A stretch of DNA of 34,699 nt, taken from Streptomyces albidoflavus. Its GTDB lineage: Bacteria > Actinomycetota > Actinomycetes > Streptomycetales > Streptomycetaceae. A program made the position numbers and the translations under genes. The notes below the pieces were generated by a model, which was not told the origin of the DNA, did no database searches, and saw only the letters and a program-made list of their open reading frames with translations. The stretch spans positions 1 through 34,699 of the forward strand of contig NZ_JOII01000049.1 in the NCBI RefSeq assembly GCF_000719955.1. Direction: 5' to 3'. Positions 23,631 through 31,828 of this stretch are shown here, one piece after another. How positions within the stretch are numbered: position 1 is the first letter of the stretch; every line of letters starts with the position of its first letter.

Positions 23631-23702
23631 CCCGACGAGACGCGCCGTACCGGGCTGGCAAAGACGACGCACCCCCGTTGATCCCGCGTTTCTCGGAGGT
23701 GC
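23631..23702 (+). promoter_or_regulatory. Class III guanidine riboswitch (ykkC-III) with expression platform
   Basis: The aptamer at 23631-23670 matches the ykkC-III layout: CCCG (23631-23634) pairs with CGGG (23651-23654); the ACGAG after P1, the GCGCCGTAC segment and the CAAAGACGACGC strand are in the family order. GCGCCGT (23642-23648) pairs with ACGACGC (23664-23670) as the pseudoknot, with one C-A mismatch. Downstream, GCACCCCCG (23669-23677) pairs at 8 of 9 positions with CGGAGGTGC (23694-23702), which contains the SD GGAGG (23695-23699). That anti-SD begins inside the pseudoknot strand, so ligand binding should free the SD: a translational ON switch. Guanidinium as ligand follows from the class. 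Confidence 0.85.
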
Positions 23703-23706
23703 CCCC

Positions 23707-24027
23707 GTGGCCTGGATACTGCTGCTCGTCGCCGGTCTGCTCGAAGTCGGCTGGTCGATCGGGATGAAGTACACCGAAGGATTCACCCGGCTCTGGCCGA
23801 GCGTCTTCACCGCCGCCGGCATCGTCGCCAGCATGGTGCTGCTCGCCCAGGCCGCCAGGACCCTGCCGATCGGCACCGCCTACGGCGTCTGGGTCGGCAT
23901 CGGCGCCGCCGGTGCCGCCATCCTCGGCATGCTGGTCCTCGGCGAACCGGCGACCGCCGCCCGCATCTTCTTCGTCTGCCTGCTGATCGTGGCCGTGGTC
24001 GGGCTGAAGCTGACCTCGGGCCACTAG
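23707..24027 (+). CDS. sugE: SMR family guanidinium exporter (SugE/Gdx)
   Basis: A 106-residue small multidrug resistance protein with four membrane helices, antiporting guanidinium against protons. The GTG at 23707 stands 7 bases after GGAGG and begins A-W-I-L-L-L-V-A-G-L-L-E-V-G-W; E13 is the essential central carboxylate. G-T-A-Y-G-V-W-V-G-I-G-A-A-G-A (about residues 58-72) is the Gdx-type signature. Members with a guanidine riboswitch are guanidinium exporters rather than drug pumps. A riboswitch stands directly upstream. A perfect hairpin with T4 follows. Confidence 0.93.
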   Translation: MAWILLLVAGLLEVGWSIGMKYTEGFTRLWPSVFTAAGIVASMVLLAQAARTLPIGTAYGVWVGIGAAGAAILGMLVLGEPATAARIFFVCLLIVAVVGLKLTSGH

Positions 24028-24041
24028 CGGCACCTTCGGAG

Positions 24042-24075
24042 AAAGCCCCCGCCTGTCCGACAGGCGGGGGCTTTT
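24042..24075. terminator. Perfect 15-bp bidirectional terminator
   Basis: AAAGCCCCCGCCTGT (24042-24056) pairs fully with 24060-24074 around a CCG loop, followed by T on the plus strand and AAAG on the minus. It serves sugE and, convergently, the PBP gene. Confidence 0.9.
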
Positions 24076-24097
24076 CGCGTACCGGGGAGGCCGGGCG

Positions 24098-26428
24098 TCA
24101 GCCCGCCTGCGGCGGGTCGAGGTCCGGGGTGGCGAGCGGGGCCAGGGTCTCGCGCGGTTCGCGGGCGGGGGCCGGGGCCGGGGTGTCCGGGGCCGGTTCG
24201 CCGGGCGGGGCCGGGTCGCCGTTGCGGCCCGGGTCCTCCTCCATGCCCGGCGGGACCTCGGTGTCGCCGCCCGATTCGCTCGGGGAGTCGCCCCCGGGCT
24301 CGCGGGACGAGGAGCCGTCCCCGTCCGGCTCGCCGGAGGCGTCCGGGTCCCGGGGGCCCCGGGAGGCCGCGCCCGTCTCGCTGGGGGAGGCGGTGGGGGA
24401 GTCCTCGGCCGAGCGGTCCGCGTCGAGCTGGAAGTCGCGCACCGGCTGCCCGGCCAGCGCGGCCCGGGTGAACTGGGCCCAGATCTCGGCCGGGGGCCCG
24501 CCGCCGTTGATGCGGGGCAGGCCCAGGGCGCCGTAGAGCGGGGTGTGGGCGCCGGACTTCGGGTCCTGGCCCATCACGGCGATCACCGTGGTCAGGTCCG
24601 GGGTGTACCCTGCGAACCAGGCGGCCGTGTCCTCCTCGGCCGTACCCGTCTTGCCGGCCGCCGGACGCCCGGCCTCGCGGGCCGCCATGCCGGTGCCGCC
24701 GCGGACCACGCTGCGCAGCACCTCGGTGGTGGTGTCGGCGGCCCGCCGGGTCACCGCGCCCTGGACGCGCTCCTGGGGCAGCTCCAGCTTCTCGCCGAGA
24801 TGGCTGATCTCCTGGACCAGCCGGTGGGAGCGGTGGCGGCCGTGGTCGGCGAGGGTCGCGTACGCCTCGGCCATGTCGAGGACGCTGGCGGTGGCGGTGC
24901 CCAGGGCGATGGAGGGGTACGGCTGGAGGTCCGGGGTCGCCTTCGGCAGGCCCAGCGCGATGGCGGTGTCCTTGACCTTCTCGGGGCCGACGTCGACGGC
25001 GAGCTGGGCGTAGACCGCGTTGACGGAGCGGTCGGTGGCGACCTTCAGGGTGATGTCGCCGTAGTCCCGCTCGTCCTCGTTCTCCGGCTCGTAGGGGCCG
25101 CCGGTCCATCCCTCGACGCGGCGCTTGTTGGTGCCGTCGTAGCGGGCGTTGGGGTTGATGGTGCGGCCGTCCTGGGTGCGGGCCTTGTGCTGGAGGGCGG
25201 CGGTGAGGACGAAGGGCTTGAAGGTGGAGCCGACCTGGTAGTCGCGGCGGGTCGCGTTGTTGACGTACTGCTCGGTGTAGTCGATGCCGCCGTACATGGC
25301 GAGGACCTTGCCGGTGTCCGGGTCGATGGCGACGCCGCCGGCGCGGACGTTCCGGTCGGCCTTGCGCTCCTTCTTGTCGAGCTTGGAGATCAGCTTGTCG
25401 TCGACCGCCTTCACCAGGGCGTCCTGGTGGCCCTTGACCAGGGTGGTGGTGATCCGGTGGCCGCCCTTGGCCAGCTGCGCCTCGCTGACGACGCCGTGGG
25501 AGACCAGGTACGCGTCGACCGCCTGCACCAGGTAGCCGCGCTGGCCGGAGAGGCCGCGCGGGAGGTGCTGCTCGTCGGGGGTGGGGAAGGAGAGGCGGGC
25601 GCGGCCCGACTCGGTGAGCCAGTTCTCCTTGACCATGCCGTCCAGCACGTAGTTCCAGCGGGCCTCGGCGCGGGAGCGGTTGGCGGGCTGGGCGATCACG
25701 TCGTAGGCGCTGGGGGCGTTGAGGAGCGAGGCGAGGTAGGCGCCCTGGGCGGTGTTCAGGTCGCGGGCGTCGATGCCGTAGTACGCCTGGGCGGCGGCCT
25801 GGATGCCGTAGGCGTTGCGGCCGAAGTAGCTGGTGTTGAGGTACCCCTCCAGGATCTCGTCCTTGGAGGTCTCGCGGTCCAGCTTGATCGCGATGAAGAA
25901 CTCCTTGGCCTTGCGGGTGACGGTCTGGTCCTGGTCCAGGTAGTAGTTCTTGACGTACTGCTGGGTGATGGTGGAACCGGACTGCTTGCCCTTGCCGGTG
26001 ACGGTCTTCCAGGCGCCGCGGATCATCGCCTGCGGGTCGACGGCCGAGCCGGTGTAGAAGTCCCGGTCCTCGGCGGCGAGGACGGCGTGCCGTACCGGCT
26101 TGGGGAGGTCGGAGAGGGAGATGTTCTCGCGGTTGACGTCGCCGTCGCTGGCGAGCTGGGTGCCGTCGGCGTACAGGTAGACGTTGGACTGCTGGGTGGC
26201 GGCGGCGTTGGCGGCCGGGATGTCGACCAGCAGGTAGCCGACGAGGAAGCCGCCGCAGACCAGCACCACCAGGGCGAGGAACGAGCCCAGCACCAGCCGC
26301 CAGCTCGGCAGGAACCTGCGGATGCCGCGCTTCCGCGGCCCGCCCGCGTCCGGGTCGCGCTCCTCCCATCCGGGCCAGCGCTGCCGCTCCTCGTCCGCGC
26401 CGTCCGGCTGCTGCCGCTCCTCGCTCAT
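24098..26428 (-). CDS. Class A penicillin-binding protein (bifunctional)
   Basis: A 776-residue inner-membrane enzyme building and cross-linking peptidoglycan. A cytoplasmic charged tail is followed by one helix (about residues 44-68). The glycosyltransferase (GT51) domain has E120-D-R-D-F-Y (catalytic Glu), G-S-T-I-T-Q-Q-Y-V-K-N and K-A-K-E-F-F-I-A-I-K-L-D. The transpeptidase domain has S401-T-F-K404, S468-V-N470 and K593-T-G-T (KTGT). Everything expected for both activities is present. The C-terminal 140 residues are Ser/Gly/Pro/Glu-rich and probably disordered or wall-exposed. ATG 26428, with GGGGAG upstream. Divergent from the ABC exporter. Confidence 0.96.
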   Translation of the reverse strand: MSEERQQPDGADEERQRWPGWEERDPDAGGPRKRGIRRFLPSWRLVLGSFLALVVLVCGGFLVGYLLVDIPAANAAATQQSNVYLYADGTQLASDGDVNRENISLSDLPKPVRHAVLAAEDRDFYTGSAVDPQAMIRGAWKTVTGKGKQSGSTITQQYVKNYYLDQDQTVTRKAKEFFIAIKLDRETSKDEILEGYLNTSYFGRNAYGIQAAAQAYYGIDARDLNTAQGAYLASLLNAPSAYDVIAQPANRSRAEARWNYVLDGMVKENWLTESGRARLSFPTPDEQHLPRGLSGQRGYLVQAVDAYLVSHGVVSEAQLAKGGHRITTTLVKGHQDALVKAVDDKLISKLDKKERKADRNVRAGGVAIDPDTGKVLAMYGGIDYTEQYVNNATRRDYQVGSTFKPFVLTAALQHKARTQDGRTINPNARYDGTNKRRVEGWTGGPYEPENEDERDYGDITLKVATDRSVNAVYAQLAVDVGPEKVKDTAIALGLPKATPDLQPYPSIALGTATASVLDMAEAYATLADHGRHRSHRLVQEISHLGEKLELPQERVQGAVTRRAADTTTEVLRSVVRGGTGMAAREAGRPAAGKTGTAEEDTAAWFAGYTPDLTTVIAVMGQDPKSGAHTPLYGALGLPRINGGGPPAEIWAQFTRAALAGQPVRDFQLDADRSAEDSPTASPSETGAASRGPRDPDASGEPDGDGSSSREPGGDSPSESGGDTEVPPGMEEDPGRNGDPAPPGEPAPDTPAPAPAREPRETLAPLATPDLDPPQAG

Positions 26429-26531
26429 GACTCCCCGATCCCGAATTGCCCGGTACGCCTTTTATGTCACTTTCGCATCATGCGTTCCGCCACGCCGACC
26501 GGCACGCGCCCGCACATCGAAAAGCCGTGGC

Positions 26532-26577
26532 GACCGGTACCGGTCCGCCCCTAAGCTCTTGCCCTTTGGCGCCAAAG
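26532..26577. promoter_or_regulatory. Two palindromes flanking a candidate -10, ABC exporter promoter
   Basis: GACCGGTACCGGTC (26532-26545) and CTTTGGCGCCAAAG (26564-26577) are perfect 14-bp palindromes, centres 32 bases apart (about three helical turns). TAAGCT (26552-26557) between them could be the -10 for the gene at 26651, placing the second palindrome at the transcription start. Regulator unknown; none is adjacent. Confidence 0.45.
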
Positions 26578-26650
26578 CGGTGCCGGTCGTACCGAAAGCG
26601 GACATCGCCCGTTCGGCGGGCGTGTCACGGGGGAACGGAGCAGCAGCCAG

Positions 26651-27472
26651 ATGGCCCACGGCCCAGGAAGGGCGGCGCTGTACGCGGCGGTGGCCGCCAA
26701 GGGGTTCCGGCGGTACGCCACCTACCGGGCGGCCACCCTCGCCGGAATCTTCACCAACACCGTCTTCGGCGTGATCCTCGCCCAGACCTACCTCGCCCTC
26801 TGGGCCGAACGCCCCGGACTCGGCGGCTACGACCAGGCGCAGGCCCTCACCTTCGTGTGGATCGGGCAGTCCCTTCACATGGCCGTCGCCGCGATGGGCG
26901 GGGGCTCGGAGGAAGAGCTGATGGAACGCATCCGTTCGGGTGACATCGCCGTCGACCTCTACCGCCCCGTCGACCTGCAACTCTGGTGGCTCGCCCAGGA
27001 CGCCGGCCGCGCCTGCTTCCAGCTCTTCGCCCGCGGCGCCCTGCCGCTCGCCTTCGGCGCCCTCGTCTTCGACCTCGCCCTGCCCGCCTCGCCCGGCACC
27101 TGGATCGCCTTCCTCACCGCGGTCGCCCTCGGCCTCCTGGTCAGCTTCGGCATCCGCTACCTGGTGGCACTGAGCGCCTTCTGGCTGCTGGACGGCGCGG
27201 GCGTCGGCCAGCTCGCCTGGCTGGTCGGCATGTTCTTCTCCGGCATGATGCTGCCGCTCAACGTCTTCCCCGGCCTGCTCGGCGAGGTCGCCCGGGTGCT
27301 GCCCTGGTCCTCGATCCTCCAGCTCCCGGCCGACGTCCTCCTCGGCGTCCACACCGGCACCGGCCTGCTCGGCGTCTACGCCTTCCAGCTCGCCTGGGCG
27401 GCGGCGCTGCTGGCCGCCGGACGCGCCCTGCAGAGCCTCGCGACCCGCCGGGTGGTGGTCCAGGGTGGCTGA
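26651..27472 (+). CDS. ABC-2 type exporter permease 1
   Basis: A 273-residue membrane protein with about six hydrophobic segments, starting at ATG 26651 and GGAG about 11 bases upstream. It matches the ABC-2 permease group (COG4587-like) by Y-A-T-Y-R-A-A-T-L-A-G-I-F-T-N-T-V-F-G, S-G-D-I-A-V-D-L-Y-R-P-V-D-L and a helix F-F-S-G-M-M-L-P-L-N-V-F-P-G. Its stop overlaps the next gene's GTG by 8 bases, so the two permeases are translationally coupled. With the ATPase they form an exporter of the type called viologen exporter in databases; the substrate is unknown. Confidence 0.88.
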   Translation: MAHGPGRAALYAAVAAKGFRRYATYRAATLAGIFTNTVFGVILAQTYLALWAERPGLGGYDQAQALTFVWIGQSLHMAVAAMGGGSEEELMERIRSGDIAVDLYRPVDLQLWWLAQDAGRACFQLFARGALPLAFGALVFDLALPASPGTWIAFLTAVALGLLVSFGIRYLVALSAFWLLDGAGVGQLAWLVGMFFSGMMLPLNVFPGLLGEVARVLPWSSILQLPADVLLGVHTGTGLLGVYAFQLAWAAALLAAGRALQSLATRRVVVQGG

Positions 27473-28334
27473 CCCCGCCGCGCCCCCGCGCCCCGCGCCC
27501 GACCCCGTCGACGCCCGGTTCGGCTCCCCGCTCACCGAGGGGCTGCGCACCTACCGGCTGGTCGTCGCCATGTGGGTCCGCTCCACCCTCACCTACCGGG
27601 CCTCCTTCGCCATGGCCCTCTGCGTCGCCGTCGTCGCCAACGGCCTCGACTTCGTCGCGATCCTGCTGATGTTCTCCCACGTCGACCGGCTCGGCGGCTT
27701 CACCCTCGGCGAGGTCGCCTTCCTCTACGGCACCTCCGCCACCGCCTTCGGCCTCGCCCACCTCACCGTCGGCTCCATGGACCGGCTCGGCCGCCGCATC
27801 CGCGACGGCTCCCTGGACACCCTGCTGGTCCGCCCCGTCCCCGTCCTCGCCCAGCTCGCCGCCGACCGCTTCGCCCTGCGCCGCCTCGGCCGCATCACCC
27901 AGGGCGCGCTCGTCCTCGCGTACGCGCTGACCGTGCTGGAGATCGACTGGACCGCCACCAGGCTCCTGATGGTCCCGATGATGCTGGTCAGCGGGGCAGC
28001 CCTGTTCGGCGCGCTCTTCGTCGCCGGGGCCGTCTTCCAGTTCTACGCCCAGGACGCGGCCGAGGTGCAGAACGCCTTCACCTACGGCGGCACCACCCTG
28101 CTCCAGTACCCGCCGACCGTCTTCACCAGGGAACTGGTCGCCTCGGTGACCTTCGTGCTGCCGCTGGCCTTCGTCAACTGGGTGCCCGCCTCCTACGTCC
28201 TGGACCGCCCGCTGCCGCTCGGCCTGCCCGTCCAGGCGGCCTTCGCCCCGCCGCTGGTGGCCGCCGTCTGCTGCGTGGCGGCGGGGCTGCTGTGGCGGGT
28301 CGGGCTCAGGGCGTACCGCTCGACCGGAAGCTGA
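27465..28334 (+). CDS. ABC-2 type exporter permease 2
   Basis: A 289-residue membrane protein (COG3694-like); GTG 27465 overlaps the previous stop by 8 bases. After an N-terminal Pro/Ala tail come about six hydrophobic segments; V-R-S-T-L-T-Y-R-A-S-F-A-M-A-L and I-R-D-G-S-L-D-T-L-L-V-R-P-V-P are the counterparts of the first permease's R-S-G-D-I-A-V-D-L-Y-R-P. The two form a heterodimeric channel. The ATPase gene follows 46 bases downstream. Confidence 0.88.
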   Translation: MADPAAPPRPAPDPVDARFGSPLTEGLRTYRLVVAMWVRSTLTYRASFAMALCVAVVANGLDFVAILLMFSHVDRLGGFTLGEVAFLYGTSATAFGLAHLTVGSMDRLGRRIRDGSLDTLLVRPVPVLAQLAADRFALRRLGRITQGALVLAYALTVLEIDWTATRLLMVPMMLVSGAALFGALFVAGAVFQFYAQDAAEVQNAFTYGGTTLLQYPPTVFTRELVASVTFVLPLAFVNWVPASYVLDRPLPLGLPVQAAFAPPLVAAVCCVAAGLLWRVGLRAYRSTGS

Positions 28335-28380
28335 CGACCCACCCACCCCGCCCCACCGAGACACAGGAGAGAGAACAGCG

Positions 28381-29391
28381 ATGGACGCGACGGAGCGACC
28401 GGTGGCCGACCTGCCCGCACAGCGCGACGGCCAGGAGGTGATCCACCTCGACCGGGTCGAGAAGGTCTTCGAGGTGCGCCGCAGGGCCGGCCTGCTGCGG
28501 CGGGAGAAGCGCGAGGTCAGAGCCGTCGACGGGCTCTCCTTCTCGGTGGGGCGCGGCGAGGTGGTCGGCTTCGTCGGGCCCAACGGCGCGGGCAAGTCCA
28601 CCACCATCAAGATGCTCACCGGCATCCTGACCCCGAGCGCCGGCACCCTGCGCGTCGCGGGCGTCGAACCCGCCCGCGACCGGGCCCGGCTCGCCCGCCG
28701 TATCGGCGTCGTCTTCGGCCAGCGCACCACCCTCTGGTGGGACCTGCCGCTGCTCGACTCGTACCAGCTCATCCACCGCATGTACCGCGTCCCCGACGCC
28801 CGTTACCGGGAGAACCTCGACCGGTGCGTCGAACTCCTCGGCCTCGGCGACCTGCTGGACGTCCCCGTACGGCAGCTCTCCCTCGGCCAGCGGATGCGCG
28901 GCGACATCGCGGCGGCCCTCCTGCACGATCCCGAGGTGCTGTACCTGGACGAGCCGACCATCGGCCTCGACGTCGTCTCCAAGGCCAACGTCCGGCACTT
29001 CCTCGCCGACCTCAACGCCGAACGCGGCACCACCGTCCTGCTCACCACCCACGACCTCACCGACATCGAGCAGCTCTGCCGCCGCGTCATGGTCATCGAC
29101 CACGGCCGCCTCATGTACGACGGCGAGGTCGCCGGGCTCCACCGGATCGCCGAGGTGGAGCGCACCCTCGTCGTCGACCTCGCCACCGAGATGGCGCCCA
29201 TCGCGCTGGAGTCGGCCCGCACCGTCAAGGTCGAGGGCCCCCGCCAGTGGCTCGCCTTCCCGGCCGGGCAGCCGGCCGCGCCGATCGTCGCCGAGATCGC
29301 CGCCGGATGGCCGCTGGTCGACCTCTCCCTCCGCGAACCCGACATCGAGGACGTCATCTCCCTGATGTACGCGGGGCGTTCGGCCGGCTGA
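28381..29391 (+). CDS. ABC exporter ATP-binding protein
   Basis: A 336-residue ATPase (COG4586-like) driving the two permeases upstream. ATG 28381 follows GGAGAGAG. Walker A is G66-P-N-G-A-G-K-S-T74; the signature is L-S-L-G-Q (166-170); Walker B is V-L-Y-L-D-E (186-191), with the switch His in L-T-T-H-D. A charged insert V-R-R-R-A-G-L-L-R-R-E-K-R-E-V precedes the first strand, a mark of this subgroup. About 100 C-terminal residues form an extra domain (L-V-V-D-L-A-T-E-M onwards). Confidence 0.94.
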   Translation: MDATERPVADLPAQRDGQEVIHLDRVEKVFEVRRRAGLLRREKREVRAVDGLSFSVGRGEVVGFVGPNGAGKSTTIKMLTGILTPSAGTLRVAGVEPARDRARLARRIGVVFGQRTTLWWDLPLLDSYQLIHRMYRVPDARYRENLDRCVELLGLGDLLDVPVRQLSLGQRMRGDIAAALLHDPEVLYLDEPTIGLDVVSKANVRHFLADLNAERGTTVLLTTHDLTDIEQLCRRVMVIDHGRLMYDGEVAGLHRIAEVERTLVVDLATEMAPIALESARTVKVEGPRQWLAFPAGQPAAPIVAEIAAGWPLVDLSLREPDIEDVISLMYAGRSAG

Positions 29392-29428
29392 GGGCGGTCG
29401 GCCCTGTCCCGGCGAGCCCTCCGCCTCA

Positions 29429-29434
29429 TAGGGT
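29429..29434 (+). promoter_or_regulatory. Candidate -10 of the DUF1707 gene, leaderless
   Basis: TAGGGT followed by seven bases and ATG 29442. It suggests an independent transcript after the ABC operon. Confidence 0.5.
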
Positions 29435-29441
29435 GACCCGC

Positions 29442-30113
29442 ATGAGTGAAGAGCTGCCCGAACTCCGCGCCTCCGACGACGACCGGGAGAAGGTCGCCGA
29501 ACGGCTCCGCGACGCCATGGCCGAAGGCCGCCTGGACATGGACGAGTTCGGGGAACGACTCGACGCCGTCTACCGGGCGCGCACCTACGCCGAACTGGAA
29601 CCCCTCACCCGCGACCTGCCCGCCACCGGGAGCGGCGCGCCCGCCGCCCGTCCCGGTGCCGAGTCCGGCGGGGAGAACTGGCCCGCCCGGATCGGCGGCA
29701 CCGGGGACGCCCGCTGGGGCATCGGCGTGCTCTCCGGCTTCCAGCACACCGGCCGGTGGACCGTGCCCGCCCGCTTCAAGGCGATCGCCTTCTGGGGCGG
29801 CGGCCAGCTCGACCTGCGCGAGGCCCGCTTCGAGTCCCGCGAGACGGTCATCGACTGCTGGACGGTGATGGGCGGCGTCAACATCGTCGTGCCGCCCGGC
29901 GTCCAGGTCGAGGTGCGCGGGATCGGCATCATGGGCGGCTTCGGGCGCCCGGCCGGCGACGACACCCCCGACCCCGACGCCCCGCGCGTCGTCGTCCGCG
30001 GCTTCGCCTTCTGGGGCGGCGTCGGCACCGAGCGCAAGCCGACCCGCGCCCAGCGGCGCCTGGAGAAGGAGCGCCGCCGGGGCGAGGGGGAGGACCGCAA
30101 GGAACTGGGCTGA
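29442..30113 (+). CDS. DUF1707 and LiaF-like domain protein
   Basis: A 223-residue soluble protein with no membrane helix. DUF1707 at about residues 6-60: L-R-A-S-D-D-D-R-E-K-V-A-E-R-L-R-D-A-M-A-E-G-R-L-D-M-D-E-F-G-E-R-L. After a Pro/Gly linker, the C-terminal half has the repeated beta-helix-like pattern of LiaF/DUF2154 domains (F-K-A-I-A-F-W-G-G-G-Q-L-D-L-R-E-A; V-I-D-C-W-T-V-M-G-G-V-N-I-V-V-P-P-G-V; G-F-A-F-W-G-G-V). Such proteins are linked to cell-envelope stress signalling. The basic C-tail (R-R-L-E-K-E-R-R-R) may bind membrane or nucleic acid. Ends 16 bases from the convergent SGNH gene. Confidence 0.88.
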   Translation: MSEELPELRASDDDREKVAERLRDAMAEGRLDMDEFGERLDAVYRARTYAELEPLTRDLPATGSGAPAARPGAESGGENWPARIGGTGDARWGIGVLSGFQHTGRWTVPARFKAIAFWGGGQLDLREARFESRETVIDCWTVMGGVNIVVPPGVQVEVRGIGIMGGFGRPAGDDTPDPDAPRVVVRGFAFWGGVGTERKPTRAQRRLEKERRRGEGEDRKELG

Positions 30114-30129
30114 GGCGGGCCGCGCCCGG

Positions 30130-31449
30130 TCAGAGCTGGGCCGGGGCCGTCTTCCGCAGCAGCGACAGGTCGAAGGACTCGCCCATCTTCCGGAAGCCCG
30201 CGTCGCTCGGGTGCAGGTGGTCCCCGGAGTCGTAGGCGGGGCGCAGCTTCTGCGCGTCGTACGGGTCGCGGACGGCCTTGTCGAAGTCGACGTAGTGGTC
30301 GAAGACCTTGCCGGCGCGGATCGCCGCGTTGACCTCCTGGCGCATCCGCTCCTTCTCCGGCGTCCACCCGCGGTGGCCGCCGAAGGGCATGAGGGTGGCG
30401 CCGGTGACCCGCAGGCCCCGCTGGTGGGCCTGGCGGGTCAGGTCGCGCAGGCCGTCGGCGATCTCGGCGGCGGAGTTGTCGTGCGGGTTGCGCAGGATGT
30501 CGTTGATGCCGAGGGCGACCACCACCCCGCGCACCCCCGACCGGGAGAGCGCGTCCCGCTCGAAGCGGTTGAGGCCGCTGGGGTTGCCGGCCGGGCGGCC
30601 GAGGCCGTCGGAGAGCAGGCGGTTGCCGCTGATGCCCTGGTTGACCACGCTCAGGTCGAGGTTGCCGGGCTCGTCGCGCATCCGCTGGGCCAGGACGTCG
30701 GTCCAGCGGCGGTTGGCGCCCATGGTCGAGGTGATGCCGTCGGTCAGCGAGTCGCCGAGGACCACCACGGCGCCCTGCGACTCGTTGCTGTAGACGTCCA
30801 CCGCCGTCACATACCGCCAGAACGGGCTCTGCTGCGTGTACGCCGCGCCCGACTCGTCGTCGGTCCGCTCGCCGCGCGCCACGTAGCTGATCTGGCGGGC
30901 GTGCGGGTGGTAGGTGACCGGGCCCGAGGGCGTCGGGCTGAACGTCGTGATCAGCAGGTCCGCGCCGTCGGGGACGCGGATGCGCACCGCGTCGCTGACC
31001 CGCTGCTCGCCCGGGGGGATGACGACGTCGCTGCGGCCGTCGAAGGTCAGGGCGCGGAGCGTTCCCGGGGCGGCCGAGGGGTTGTTGGGGGCGGCGGTCA
31101 GCGCGACGGAGGCGCGGGTGAGGTTGAGCGGCTGCTGCCCGTAGAGGTTGGAGAGGGTGACGCGGGCGCTGCTGCCCCCGGTGTGGGTGTGCACCACGTT
31201 ACGGATCGACTGCCCGGCGTAGCCGCGGAGTTCGGTGCCGGGCTCACCGCCGACCGGGGAGGCCGACCACGCCGCGACCCAGCTGCCCGACGAGGCCGGA
31301 GCCGCCGAGCTGCGCGGGGTGCGGGCGCCTTGGTCCGCCGACTCGTCGCGGGCGCCGGTCCCGGTCACGCCCAGGTATATGGCGGCCGATATCAGGACGA
31401 CGATCGCCGCGAGGGCGGCGAGCAAGGCATAACCGTGACGCTTGGTCAT
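30130..31449 (-). CDS. Secreted SGNH/GDSL hydrolase
   Basis: A 439-residue esterase/lipase-type protein. Minus strand, ATG 31449 with GAGGAG upstream. Residues 1-30 form a basic start and one hydrophobic helix (signal peptide or anchor), then a low-complexity linker and an N-terminal beta-rich domain (about 55-220). Catalytic blocks: G-D-S234-L-T-D-G (block I, Ser), G275-N276-R (II/III), G314-I-N316-D (III) and D410-H-L-H413 (V), so all four SGNH residues are present. The N-terminal domain resembles that of actinobacterial secreted GDSL proteins; the substrate (acetylated polysaccharide, lipid or other ester) is not determinable. Divergent from DUF445. Confidence 0.92.
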   Translation of the reverse strand: MTKRHGYALLAALAAIVVLISAAIYLGVTGTGARDESADQGARTPRSSAAPASSGSWVAAWSASPVGGEPGTELRGYAGQSIRNVVHTHTGGSSARVTLSNLYGQQPLNLTRASVALTAAPNNPSAAPGTLRALTFDGRSDVVIPPGEQRVSDAVRIRVPDGADLLITTFSPTPSGPVTYHPHARQISYVARGERTDDESGAAYTQQSPFWRYVTAVDVYSNESQGAVVVLGDSLTDGITSTMGANRRWTDVLAQRMRDEPGNLDLSVVNQGISGNRLLSDGLGRPAGNPSGLNRFERDALSRSGVRGVVVALGINDILRNPHDNSAAEIADGLRDLTRQAHQRGLRVTGATLMPFGGHRGWTPEKERMRQEVNAAIRAGKVFDHYVDFDKAVRDPYDAQKLRPAYDSGDHLHPSDAGFRKMGESFDLSLLRKTAPAQL

Positions 31450-31828
31450 GCGCCTGTTACTCCTCGGGCCGGGGGAGCGCCGGGGCTCCGTGTGGATCTT
31501 CCATGATGCGTCATGGCGCGGAGAGTCGCGCGGGGCGCCCCCGGAGGGACAGACGCGGCCCGTGCGCGGTCCGTTCCCGCCCGGCGCCGGGGAATCGGGC
31601 GATTGCGGGAGCCGGGGGACAAGGGGTGCACCCGGCGTCCCGGAGCGCTGACGGAGGGTGAGATTCCGGTGCGGGGTGTGGGGATTCGTGTGCGGGGGGT
31701 CACAACCGGCTGACGGCGGTGTGCCGCGACGGCGCCGCAGGCGGGCGCCGTATCGTGCCGTACGGGGGCCATTCCGGGCGTGACGCGCGGACGGCCGGGT
31801 GCAGTGCGGGTCGACGGGACGGGACGCC
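31450..31828. other. Noncoding divergent region
   Basis: 379 bases between the SGNH hydrolase and DUF445 genes. It contains TATCGT (31751-31756), a possible -10 for DUF445, and a G-rich, T-richer strand near 31660-31710 with repeated GTGCGGGG and GGGATTC. No RNA gene or other convincing ORF was found. Confidence 0.5.

Noticed and set aside
24545..26554. 669-codon plus-strand open frame opposite the PBP gene
   Set aside because: Repetitive Gly/Val/Asp/Leu composition and the opposite strand carries full GT51 and transpeptidase motifs.
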